A stretch of DNA of 53,006 nucleotides from an uncultured Enterobacterales bacterium (GCA_946478305.1 CAMLBO010000024.1:1-53006), one strand, 5' to 3'. Positions 1 to 5,825 are shown, counted from the stretch's first letter. Program-made: numbers and translations. The notes: generated by a model not told the origin, from the letters alone.

Positions 1-419
1 CCGGTCTGGCGCTGCTGTCCAATCTGGAAGGATGCCGCCTCAATCCGTACCAGTGCAGCGCCGGTGTCTGGACGTCGGGCATCGGCCACACCGCCGGAGT
101 CAAACCCGCGCAGGCGATCACGGAGCACATTGCTGCGCAAAACCTGATTAGCGATGTGCTGATGACCGAGCGGGCGGTCGATAAGTGTATGTCCGTCGCC
201 ATGCCGCAGCCGGTGTATGACGCGGTGGTCAGCTTTGCGTTTAACGTTGGCACGGGTGCCACTTGCCACTCCACGCTGGCGGTTTTCATCAACAAAGGCG
301 AATGGGACAAAGCCTGTCAGCAGCTCCCGCGCTGGGTGTTTGTTAACGGCGTGAAAAGCGGCGGCCTCATCAACCGGCGCGCCGCCGAACTGAATCACTG
401 CCTTAAGGGGGCGTCATGA
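1..419 (+). CDS. Phage endolysin, GH24 lysozyme, P1 Lyz-like SAR type (5' partial)
   Basis: The frame is open from base 3, so the N-terminus lies outside the window. It encodes a phage lysozyme that cuts peptidoglycan glycan strands at lysis. The catalytic block begins EGCRLNPYQCSAGVW and is followed by SGIGHT. The Glu is the general acid. Where lambdoid R21-type enzymes have Asp there is Cys, and a second Cys lies two residues after the Glu. This E-x-C-x6-C spacing is that of phage P1 Lyz (Glu42, Cys44, Cys51 as I recall), in which a disulfide cages the catalytic Cys until the signal-anchor leaves the membrane. The missing N-terminus should hold that anchor. The C-terminal part has the usual YDAVVSFAFNVG and NRRAAE motifs. 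The stop overlaps the lysB start by four bases. The P2 gene K is a different lysozyme family, so this lysis cassette is a replacement. Confidence 0.85.
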   Translation, partial: GLALLSNLEGCRLNPYQCSAGVWTSGIGHTAGVKPAQAITEHIAAQNLISDVLMTERAVDKCMSVAMPQPVYDAVVSFAFNVGTGATCHSTLAVFINKGEWDKACQQLPRWVFVNGVKSGGLINRRAAELNHCLKGAS

Positions 420-841
420 GAGTGGCGGTAATTTTGCTGCTGGTCTTACTGCTTCTGCTGGCCGTTGCCCTGACGGGCTTGCAGTCGGTGAGAAACCGTC
501 TGGCGGCGGCCAATGAGAGCATTAGCCAGCTTAAACGCGACCTGAGAATCAGCGGTCAGGCGCTGGATGAGTTGACGGCCAGCGCCAAGCGCAACGAGCG
601 CGCGCAGGTCGTTTTACGCGAGCAGATTGTCGCCGCCCACCGGCTTGCGACGCGCCGCAACCAGACCATGACGAGGCTACTCAATGAAAATGAAACCCTG
701 CGCCGCTGGTATCAGTCTGCTTTGCCTGATGACGTTGCAAGGCTGCACAACCGCCCCGAGTTCGCCACCCCCGACGATTATTTACGCTGGCTGTCCGAGG
801 GTCAGCAGTTGCCCGATACCGGCAAGCCAGCCGAAAACTAA
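416..841 (+). CDS. lysB: LysB, inner-membrane spanin subunit (Rz-like)
   Basis: This 141-residue protein has one N-terminal transmembrane segment (about residues 4-21, nearly all Leu/Val/Ala) followed by a long charged helical region (about 25-100) likely to form a coiled coil. That is the architecture of an i-spanin, which links inner and outer membranes during lysis. It starts inside the last codons of the endolysin (ATGA overlap), and the outer-membrane partner LysC is nested out of frame in its 3' half, the typical Rz/Rz1 arrangement of P2-like phages. The name rests on this layout and general resemblance to P2 LysB. Confidence 0.85.
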   Translation: MRVAVILLLVLLLLLAVALTGLQSVRNRLAAANESISQLKRDLRISGQALDELTASAKRNERAQVVLREQIVAAHRLATRRNQTMTRLLNENETLRRWYQSALPDDVARLHNRPEFATPDDYLRWLSEGQQLPDTGKPAEN

Positions 842-974
842 CGGCGATCTGAGCGACGATATTCGTCAGCTTGAGGGGGCGCTAGTAAGCTGTGCGCTGC
901 AAGTTGAAACCGTGAAACAGTGTCAGGAAAACCACGATGTTAAAACCGGCCAGCCTCAAAAAAGCGCTCTTTAA
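684..974 (+). CDS. lysC: LysC, outer-membrane spanin lipoprotein (Rz1-like), nested in lysB
   Basis: This 96-residue protein is read in another frame, starting within lysB and ending inside gene R. The start is preceded by GAGG with a good spacing. It has a short hydrophobic signal with lipobox LQGC (Cys21), then a Ser/Pro-rich stretch (APSSPPP), as in Rz1-type o-spanins anchored in the outer membrane. Further Cys residues in the C-terminal half may form disulfides. Nesting of an o-spanin in the i-spanin gene is characteristic. The lipobox and position make this a real gene rather than a shadow frame. Confidence 0.82.
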   Translation: MKMKPCAAGISLLCLMTLQGCTTAPSSPPPTIIYAGCPRVSSCPIPASQPKTNGDLSDDIRQLEGALVSCALQVETVKQCQENHDVKTGQPQKSAL

Positions 975-1404
975 ATCGGTGCCGCTGCTGCGCCAGAATC
1001 CCGACATGCTGCGCCTGTTTGTTGATAACGGCGCGATTGACGGGACGCTGGCTGCCTCGCTGTCGTTCGAAAATCGTTATTCACTCGACGTGACCGTGAC
1101 CGACTACACCGGTGATTTAAATATGCTGCTGGTACCGGTGACCGCGTGGCTGCGTGAGAACCAGCCCGATATCATGACCACCGATGAGGGTAAGAAACGC
1201 GGGTTTACCTACGTTGCCGATATTAATAATGATGACAGTATCGACCTGCGTATGTCGTTACGCCTGACCGAACGCACCATTGTGAAAGAGGAGAGCGACG
1301 CGCTGCACGTGACGCAGCTCGGGGAGCCGCCGGAGCCTGAGCCGGTTATTCGCCCGACGATGCTTTACATCAACGGCGAGCTGGTGAGTCAGTGGGATGA
1401 GTGA
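937..1404 (+). CDS. R: P2 gpR-like tail completion protein
   Basis: This 155-residue protein begins MLKPASLKKAL and continues with the SLDVTVTDYTGD and LNMLLVPVTAWLRENQPDI blocks typical of P2 gpR, and has the length I recall for the P2 protein. gpR is needed to complete the contractile tail and acts with gpS before head-tail joining. The gene overlaps lysC upstream and gene S downstream by 8 bases, so it sits in a tightly packed late operon. Confidence 0.88.
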   Translation: MLKPASLKKALFKSVPLLRQNPDMLRLFVDNGAIDGTLAASLSFENRYSLDVTVTDYTGDLNMLLVPVTAWLRENQPDIMTTDEGKKRGFTYVADINNDDSIDLRMSLRLTERTIVKEESDALHVTQLGEPPEPEPVIRPTMLYINGELVSQWDE

Positions 1405-1846
1405 TTTTAAAGCCTTTGACGACAAGCTGGCCGGACTGCTTGCCAGTCTGTCACCGGCCAGCCGCCGCCAGATGGCCGCCGAGATTGCCAAGCGGTTACG
1501 CGCCAGCCAGCAGAGCCGCATCAAACGCCAGCAGGCACCGGACTGCTCCCCGTATGCGGGCCGTAAACGCCAGCCCATCAAAGGAAAAAAGGGGCGGGTA
1601 AAGCGGGAGATGTTTGCCAAAATGCGCACCGCCCGTTACCTCAAGGCTAAAGGTTCTCCCGAGGCGGCGACGGTGGAGTTTGCGGGTAAAGTTCAGCGGA
1701 TTGCGCGCATCCACCAAGAGGGGCTAAAAGACAGGCCAAACCGCCATAGCCAGCCGGTGCAGTATGAGGCACGTCCGCTGCTGGGGTTTGGTGCCGCCGA
1801 CCGCCAGATTGTTGAAGATGTGATCCTTTCCGGTCTTAGTCCATAA
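1397..1846 (+). CDS. S: P2 gpS-like tail completion protein
   Basis: This 149-residue basic protein (P2 gpS is about 150 residues) contains SPASRRQMAAEIAKRLR and SPYAGRKRQPIKGKKG, recognisable in the phage virion morphogenesis (gpS) family, and ends with a segment resembling RPLLGFGAADR. It acts with gpR in tail completion. The start overlaps R. In P2 it is followed by the non-essential orf30 and then V; here that slot holds the Hcp/effector cargo. It is the last gene before a marked fall in GC content. Confidence 0.88.
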   Translation: MSDFKAFDDKLAGLLASLSPASRRQMAAEIAKRLRASQQSRIKRQQAPDCSPYAGRKRQPIKGKKGRVKREMFAKMRTARYLKAKGSPEAATVEFAGKVQRIARIHQEGLKDRPNRHSQPVQYEARPLLGFGAADRQIVEDVILSGLSP

Positions 1847-1892
1847 AGATGCGCATAAAAAGCGGATTAACCTGCACTAACGGCTAGTCTTA

Positions 1893-1920
1893 TTCAAAAT
1901 TATAAAACCTTTGCTATTAT
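1893..1920 (+). promoter_or_regulatory. Likely sigma-70 promoter of the hcp cargo gene
   Basis: TTCAAA (1893-1898), a 16-base spacer and TATTAT (1915-1920) lie 35 bases upstream of the hcp start in an AT-rich segment between gene S and hcp. A private promoter is typical of prophage morons, which are expressed independently of the late operon. This is motif reading only. Confidence 0.5.
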
Positions 1921-1954
1921 GTGGGTTTAGCACAGCAAAGAAGGATTTTTGACA

Positions 1955-2437
1955 ATGGCAATACCCGCATATTTGTGGCTCAAGGACGATGGCGGCGCGG
2001 ACATTCGAGGTTCCGTCGATGTAAATGGACGTGAGGGCAGCATAGAAGTCGTAGGTTTTAACCACAACGTGAGCATTCCTGTCGATGGCCGTACGGGAAA
2101 AATCACCGGCACTCGTGTGCACGGCTCAATGAATCTGGAAAAGGAGTTTGATAGTTCTTCGCCTTATCTCTATAAAGCTGTGACAAAGGGGCAAACCCTA
2201 AAATCGGCTGAATTGAAGTGGTATAAAATCAATGATGCCGGTCAGGAGGTTGAGTATTTCAACATGCTTATGGAAGGGGTGAAAATCGTATCGGTCTCCC
2301 CCGGCATGATTAACTCAAAAGATCCGGCCCACATCCATTTAAACCATTTGGAATCCATTGCTATGCTATATGACAAGATCACATGGAAATATTGCGACGG
2401 TAATATGATTTATTCAGATGCATGGGAAGATAGATAA
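1955..2437 (+). CDS. hcp: Hcp-family type VI secretion tube protein, prophage cargo
   Basis: This 160-residue protein begins MAIPAYLWLKDDGGADIRG and contains REGSIEVV, TGKITGTRVHG, DSSSPYLYKAVTKGQTLKSAE, NDAGQEVEYF and DKITWKY, all signature blocks of enterobacterial Hcp. Hcp hexamers stack to form the inner tube of the type VI secretion system and carry small effectors in their lumen. The chosen ATG has AAGGA nine bases upstream; an earlier TTG at 1949 is not needed. No other T6SS component is present, so it would depend on a system encoded elsewhere. The gene lies between phage genes S and V, has its own promoter and terminator, and converges on an effector/immunity pair. Hcp is related to phage tail tube proteins, but this sequence resembles T6SS Hcp and not P2 gpFII. 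Confidence 0.88.
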   Translation: MAIPAYLWLKDDGGADIRGSVDVNGREGSIEVVGFNHNVSIPVDGRTGKITGTRVHGSMNLEKEFDSSSPYLYKAVTKGQTLKSAELKWYKINDAGQEVEYFNMLMEGVKIVSVSPGMINSKDPAHIHLNHLESIAMLYDKITWKYCDGNMIYSDAWEDR

Positions 2438-2438
2438 A

Positions 2439-2476
2439 AGCATTGCGTTCAAAGGCAATGCTAATGATTTTTATTT
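2439..2476 (+). terminator. Intrinsic terminator after hcp
   Basis: AGCATTGC (2439-2446) pairs perfectly with GCAATGCT (2455-2462) around an 8-base loop, followed by a T-rich run. It begins one base after the hcp stop. Confidence 0.7.
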
Positions 2477-2762
2477 ATCGCAAATTGCGTAATTTATTGA
2501 TTACGCAATTTGCGATGATATATAAGATTGCCGTTATAATAATCAGCATCGCCACATCAATGATTAGTTCAATGTTGCTGTCTTCATACCCACTATCCAG
2601 CCAATGCACTTGTGAGTCCGTAAGTGTGCCGGAAAAGAACTGATAAAGTTTATATGCCACACTGTCTAAGCCAGATAAGCGGAAAATAGCGACAGATACG
2701 ATGAGACATACGATCATCAAGGCCAGCTTGATAGCTTTATTTTGGAAGCGTACATGAGCCAA
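2475..2762 (-). CDS. Two-helix membrane protein, probable immunity protein to the adjacent effector
   Basis: I do not recognise a named family. From a TTG start at 2762 the protein has 95 residues: a basic N-tail, a hydrophobic helix (about 11-30), a roughly 35-residue polar loop, a second helix (about 65-88) and a basic tail NKLRNLR. The positive-inside rule puts the loop in the periplasm, where a peptidoglycan-targeting effector would act. The TTG is favoured because CAGGGAG lies eight bases before it; ATG codons further upstream (2795, 2843) lie deep in the effector gene without a good ribosome site. It overlaps the effector 3' end by 26 bases, implying translational coupling. Size, location and coupling fit an immunity protein, but this is inference. 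Its last codons are built from a perfect inverted repeat. Confidence 0.62.
   Translation of the reverse strand: MAHVRFQNKAIKLALMIVCLIVSVAIFRLSGLDSVAYKLYQFFSGTLTDSQVHWLDSGYEDSNIELIIDVAMLIIITAILYIIANCVINKLRNLR
2477..2516. repeat. 16-bp perfect inverted repeat over the 3' end of the immunity gene
   Basis: Arms 2477-2492 (ATCGCAAATTGCGTAA) and 2501-2516 (TTACGCAATTTGCGAT) are exact reverse complements around an 8-base loop. The repeat encodes the C-terminal residues and part of the stop codon of the minus-strand gene. It is not followed by a T-run on the minus strand, so it is not an ordinary intrinsic terminator; it may stabilise the 3' end or mark an old recombination site. Confidence 0.85.
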
Positions 2763-3267
2763 AGTTACTACTCCCTGTAACATCAATTCGACCATATGCC
2801 ATGAGTGAAGATTTGCCCGGTACTTTAAATTTTTTCCGAGCAACTATAGCTTTTCTGACGGAGTTGAAATCAGCCACGTTATAAAATGTTATACATCCCC
2901 ACGATTCCCCCTCTCCGTTTGGTCGCAATGGATGAAGTCTGAATGCGCCACGTTCGATACCGTTTACAAAAACATGATCTGACATAGTTTGTGAGCTGAA
3001 CAATCCTAGCCATTGATCATGTGAGGTACCGTGAATCATATCGAGAAAACCGCCTCGGACCTGATTGGCGAATCCACCGGCTGGGCGATCAACGATCCAG
3101 TATTGTCCCGGTGGCAAGGCGGCATTTTCTACATAAGAGCATTCAGGATGATTGATATATCCGGGCTTTCCTGAAAATACATCGAAGTTGCCTATGCCAT
3201 AAACATGTAAAGTGGCTCTTTGTCTATTTTGGCTAAGGTCGTTGTAATCCATCCGACAAATTTGCAT
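2737..3267 (-). CDS. Tlde1-like (DUF2778) type VI effector, L,D-transpeptidase fold
   Basis: This 176-residue protein has the layout of DUF2778 proteins such as Salmonella Tlde1, T6SS effectors that act on peptidoglycan tetrapeptide stems. Visible motifs are LPPGQYWIVDRPAGG (about 51-65), GTSHDQWLGLF (80-90), and FRLHPLRPNGEGESWGCITF with His112, Ser122, Gly124 and Cys125. The H...SxGC pattern is that of YkuD-type L,D-transpeptidases, with Cys as nucleophile. There is no signal peptide, as expected of a cargo effector. The start at 3267 is preferred to the Met six codons later because only it has upstream GGA. It is followed with overlap by a small membrane protein, the probable immunity partner, and converges with hcp. 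The family call is from remembered motifs; the T6SS role is inferred from the hcp neighbour. Confidence 0.8.
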   Translation of the reverse strand: MQICRMDYNDLSQNRQRATLHVYGIGNFDVFSGKPGYINHPECSYVENAALPPGQYWIVDRPAGGFANQVRGGFLDMIHGTSHDQWLGLFSSQTMSDHVFVNGIERGAFRLHPLRPNGEGESWGCITFYNVADFNSVRKAIVARKKFKVPGKSSLMAYGRIDVTGSSNFGSCTLPK

Positions 3268-3513
3268 ATATAAAGTCCATTTAGTTTAAGTGGGTATTTT
3301 ACTTATTATTTAGATAAATACACGTTTCAGCGAAGATAATCTCATGATTAGGCATTTTTAGAGAAAATGAAATTCGGGAAAAAAAACATCAAGCAACCTA
3401 CTGATAACCAATATTCCTCCATTTTCTTGGTGGACTCTATCCCTCTGTTGTATCAACGATAGTCCTACGCCCTCACGTTGTCGCCGGATCCCTCCGGCGG
3501 CATCCTCTCCTTC
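3268..3513. other. AT-rich intergenic region between effector and gpV
   Basis: No gene is seen. The left half is AT-rich and should hold the minus-strand effector promoter, which I could not place with confidence. The right part returns to phage-like composition; GCCGG (3484-3488) and CCGGC (3495-3499) form a short hairpin just before gpV. In P2 an Ogr-activated promoter precedes V; I see no convincing TGT-N12-ACA Ogr site here. Confidence 0.5.
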
Positions 3514-4155
3514 ATGAATACACTCGAAACCTTCGCAGAACTGGCTCGCGCGGTGCGCGACCTCATCCGAATTGGCGTGGTATCTGAAATTGATACTGAG
3601 CGAGCGCTATGCCGCGTGCAGACCGGCGAGCTGGTCACTGACTGGCTGCACTGGCTGGCGCCCCGCGCAGGCCGTGCACGCGTTTGGTGGTCGCCGTCCG
3701 TGGGTGAGCAGGTTTTGCTGCTGTCCCTTGGCGGCGAACTGGATACCGCCTTTGTGGTTCCGGGCGTTTTCTCTGACGACTACCCCGCGCCGTCGGCCTC
3801 GGCTGACGCGGTGCATATCGCTTTCCCTGACGGCGCAGTGATCGAGTACGAACCAAAAACCGGCGCGCTGCTGGCTACCGGCATTAAATCCGCCACGGTC
3901 AACGCCTCGGAAAAAGTTGCGGTGACGTCTCCGCTGATCAACTGCGTCGCAACAACCCGCATTACGCTCGACGCCCCGGAAGTGGTTTGCACCAACAAGC
4001 TGATCACCGGCTCGCTGGAGGTTAAACAGGGTGGAACCATGACCGGCAATATTTCGCATTCTGGCGGCAGTATCACGTCTAACGGCATCGTGCTGCATAC
4101 CCATAAGCACAGCGGCGTGCAGACCGGCGGCGGCAATACCGGAGGCCCGCAATGA
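3514..4155 (+). CDS. V: P2 gpV-like baseplate spike protein
   Basis: This 213-residue protein (P2 gpV is 211) begins MNTLETFAELARAVRDLIR and contains SVGEQVLLLSLGGELDTAFV, FPDGAVIEYEP and TLDAPEVVCTNKLITGSLEV, followed by HTHKHSG near the C-terminus. gpV is the trimeric membrane-piercing spike at the baseplate tip; the HxH motif in P2 binds an iron ion at the apex. A TTG 36 bases upstream extends the frame, but the ATG at 3514 matches the P2 N-terminus. The 3' end overlaps gene W by four bases. Confidence 0.92.
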   Translation: MNTLETFAELARAVRDLIRIGVVSEIDTERALCRVQTGELVTDWLHWLAPRAGRARVWWSPSVGEQVLLLSLGGELDTAFVVPGVFSDDYPAPSASADAVHIAFPDGAVIEYEPKTGALLATGIKSATVNASEKVAVTSPLINCVATTRITLDAPEVVCTNKLITGSLEVKQGGTMTGNISHSGGSITSNGIVLHTHKHSGVQTGGGNTGGPQ

Positions 4156-4502
4156 CCAACGCGAAATACATCGGTATGAGTCGCGGCACCGGGCGCAGCG
4201 TCGAAGACCTTACCCATATTCAGCAATCTATCGCGGACATTCTGGCGACGCCCGTCGGTAGCCGCGTTATGCGCCGTGATTACGGTTCGCTGTTGTCTGA
4301 GCTGCTTGATAGCCCGCAAAACCCTGCGCTGCGCCTGCAAATTATGGCGGCCTGCTATGGCGCGATCCTCAAGTGGGAGCCGCGCGTCACCCTGACAGGT
4401 CTCACCGTTGACACGACGGCGGACGGAAAAATGGTGGTCAATATCACCGGCGTTCGCAGTGACACCTCCGTCGATTTCTCTCTTACCGTTCCAGTGAGCT
4501 GA
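4152..4502 (+). CDS. W: P2 gpW-like baseplate protein (T4 gp25 family)
   Basis: This 116-residue protein has the gp25-like lysozyme-related fold signature: GMSRGTGRSVEDLTHIQQSI, then DILATPVGSRVMRRDYGS and LLDSP. gpW is a baseplate wedge component. It starts in the last codons of V (ATGA overlap) and is followed four bases later by J. Length agrees with P2 gpW. Confidence 0.92.
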   Translation: MTNAKYIGMSRGTGRSVEDLTHIQQSIADILATPVGSRVMRRDYGSLLSELLDSPQNPALRLQIMAACYGAILKWEPRVTLTGLTVDTTADGKMVVNITGVRSDTSVDFSLTVPVS

Positions 4503-4506
4503 CACC

Positions 4507-5415
4507 ATGGCAACTATCGACCTGAGCCAGTTACCCGCCCCGACCGCCGTCGAGATGATTGATTACGAAGTGCTGTTAGCCGAGCGCAAAGCGACGCTTG
4601 TGTCACTCTATCCGCCTGAACAGCAGGCCGCTATCGCCCGCACCCTGACGCTGGAATCTGAACCCATCGTGAAGCTGTTGCAGGAGAACGCCTACCGCGA
4701 AGTGATCCTGCGCCAGCGGGTAAACGAATCGGCGAAGGCGGTCATGCTGGCCTATTCCACCGGTGCTGACCTCGACAACATTGCCGCGCGGTATGACGTC
4801 GAGCGCCTGATTGTCCAGCCTGCTGATATCACGGCGATCCCGCCGGTCACTGCGGTGATGGAAACCGATGCGGATTTTCGTATCCGCGTGCAGCAGGCGT
4901 TTGAGGGGTTGAGCGTCGCCGGGCCGGTGGGTGCGTATGAGTTTCACGGACGCTCTGCCGACGGGCGCGTGGCCGATATTTCGGTGATCAGTCCGTCGCC
5001 CGCCTGCGTCACCGTCTCCGTGCTGGCGCAGAACGGCAATGGTTCCGCCTCGGCTGACCTGCTGGAGGTGGTGCGAAACGCGCTTAACGATGAGAACGTG
5101 CGCCCCGTTGCGGACAGGGTGACGGTGCAGTCGGCCAGCATCGTAAATTATGAAATTCAGGCCAAGCTCTATCTTTTTCCCGGCCCCGAAGCGGAGCCCA
5201 TCAAGCAGGCCGCCGAGGCCAAGCTCAAGAAATACGTCAGCGCACAGCACCGTTTAGGGCGCGACATTCGCCTCTCAGCCATTTACGCCGCCCTGCACGT
5301 TGAAGGCGTCCAGCGTGTCGAGCTGGCAAAGCCCGCCGGCGACCTTGAGCTCGACAAAACGCAGGCGTCATTTTGCACTGCCTACGCGCTGACCATCGGG
5401 GGCTACGATGAGTAA
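4507..5415 (+). CDS. J: P2 gpJ-like baseplate protein
   Basis: This 302-residue protein, the length I recall for P2 gpJ, begins MATIDLSQLPAPTAVE and contains RQRVNESAKAVMLAYSTGAD, DNIAARYDV and the DADFRIRVQQAFEGLSVAGP block of baseplate J proteins (T4 gp6 family). It forms the baseplate wedge with gpW and gpI. The 3' end overlaps the start of I by eight bases. It appears intact, the last complete phage gene in the window. Confidence 0.92.
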   Translation: MATIDLSQLPAPTAVEMIDYEVLLAERKATLVSLYPPEQQAAIARTLTLESEPIVKLLQENAYREVILRQRVNESAKAVMLAYSTGADLDNIAARYDVERLIVQPADITAIPPVTAVMETDADFRIRVQQAFEGLSVAGPVGAYEFHGRSADGRVADISVISPSPACVTVSVLAQNGNGSASADLLEVVRNALNDENVRPVADRVTVQSASIVNYEIQAKLYLFPGPEAEPIKQAAEAKLKKYVSAQHRLGRDIRLSAIYAALHVEGVQRVELAKPAGDLELDKTQASFCTAYALTIGGYDE

Positions 5416-5594
5416 CCGCCTATTGCCTGTTGGCTCATCACCGTTGGAAGTTGCCGCCGCAGCTGCCTGCGCCAAGCTTGAAAACGTGCCGGTGCCGCTG
5501 CGTGAGCTTTGGGATCCGCTGGCCTGCCCGCTGGAGTTTTTGCCCTATCTGGCATGGGCGCTGTCGGTTGACCGTTGGGACGAGAACTGGCCCG

Positions 5595-5663
5595 AAACCG
5601 AGCCTTATCTGCGCCGTGATGCCTCACCCGACCTCACACGGTCAGCAAACCTTCCTGATGTAA
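5595..5663 (+). pseudogene. ogr: 3' remnant of the ogr late-gene activator
   Basis: Read in the frame of 5595, the sequence gives KPSLICAVMPHPTSHGQQTFLM and a stop at 5661-5663. P2 Ogr, as I remember it, ends KPGEVHVVRPHPLPSGQQIMWM, so about half the residues agree with no gap, including PHP and GQQ. Ogr is the last gene before the attachment site in P2, which fits the position. Only the C-terminal tail remains; the zinc-finger activator domain is lost. The frame differs from that of the gpI stump, marking the deletion joint at about 5590-5595. Confidence 0.72.
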
Positions 5664-5669
5664 AATACA

Positions 5670-5696
5670 AAAAAGCCCCGAAATACGGGGCTTTTT
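5670..5696 (+). terminator. Intrinsic terminator behind the ogr remnant
   Basis: AAAAAGCCCCG (5670-5680) and CGGGGCTTTTT (5686-5696) form an 11-bp perfect stem with loop AAATA. It starts seven bases after the ogr stop and would have ended the phage late transcript. Confidence 0.85.
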
Positions 5697-5699
5697 GCT

Positions 5700-5783
5700 A
5701 ACTATGATTCACGATGTGGTCAATGTGTGGACATTGCTTGAAATAAATCCTTTTATTTCAGTTGCTAACAGGGAAATTAGTAT
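5700..5783. other. Probable attR of the P2-type prophage with two integrase arm sites
   Basis: TGTGGTCA (5715-5722) and TGTGGACA (5726-5733) are direct repeats 11 bp apart. TGTGGACA is, as I recall, the arm-type recognition sequence of P2 integrase. They lie between the ogr terminator and host sequence, exactly where the P' arm should be. The crossover core should lie in about 5735-5783, but I cannot fix it without the left end. An open frame from 5704 crosses the region and is judged fortuitous. Confidence 0.6.
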
Positions 5784-5825
5784 CACCATCCCTGTCTTCC
5801 CCACCGAAAGGTGGGGCTTTTTTTT
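5768..5825 (+). ncRNA. cpxQ: CpxQ-like small RNA (3' UTR of cpxP), separated from cpxP
   Basis: CACCATCCCTGTCTTCCCC (5784-5802) is, from memory, identical to the conserved seed and stem start of Salmonella and E. coli CpxQ, and it is followed at once by a terminator hairpin and eight T residues. CpxQ is cut by RNase E from the cpxP mRNA and, with Hfq, represses envelope-protein mRNAs as the RNA arm of the Cpx response. In E. coli the order is cpxP-CpxQ-fieF-pfkA; here pfkA follows but cpxP does not precede. The 5' end is set by analogy with the roughly 58-nt E. coli RNA. Whether the RNA is still made depends on transcription from the prophage side. Confidence 0.7.
5799..5825 (+). terminator. 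Terminator hairpin of the CpxQ-like RNA
   Basis: CCCCACC (5799-5805) pairs with GGTGGGG (5810-5816) across a GAAA tetraloop, followed by C and eight T (5818-5825). The E. coli CpxQ terminator has the same position but a different loop. Confidence 0.85.

Larger units (their letters stand above)
5408..5701 (+). pseudogene. I: Truncated P2 gpI-like tail protein fused to downstream DNA
   Basis: The first 60 or so residues are gpI: LLPVGSSPLEVAAAAACAKL, VPLRELWDP, FLPYLAWALSVDRWDENWPE. gpI normally runs to about 176 residues, but identity ends at NWPE (about 5593); the following codons are the end of ogr read out of frame and then its terminator. The protein is therefore truncated and unlikely to work in the baseplate. 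All tail genes normally downstream (H onward) are gone, so one deletion explains the structure. Confidence 0.85.
1..5783 (+). mobile_element. Right-end remnant of a P2-type prophage with cargo insert
   Basis: The gene order endolysin, lysB, lysC, R, S, [cargo], V, W, J, I-stump, ogr-stump, attR-like arm sites follows the P2 late map left to right, and the R, S, V, W and J products have the lengths I recall for P2. Genes H, G, FI, FII, E, T, U and D are absent: the I reading frame runs straight into the end of ogr. No integrase, repressor or capsid gene is in the window; they would lie to the left. The element ends near 5783, where a sequence resembling the host CpxQ RNA begins. With tube, sheath and fibre genes gone it cannot build a P2 tail from this cluster alone. 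The left boundary is unknown. Confidence 0.88.

Noticed and set aside
2443-2643. Plus-strand frame opposite the immunity gene
   Set aside because: Antisense shadow of the membrane protein; starts inside the hcp terminator.
5601-5701. C-terminal part of the gpI ORF as a real domain
   Set aside because: It is the ogr end and terminator read out of frame, ending in terminator-coded residues.
1-5783. Functional R-type tailocin
   Set aside because: Tube, sheath, tape-measure and fibre genes are missing because of the gpI-ogr deletion, so no particle can be built from this cluster.
5735-5783. Match to the 27-bp P2 core attachment sequence
   Set aside because: Only a loose similarity (AGGGA-A-ATTA) was found; not enough to place the core.
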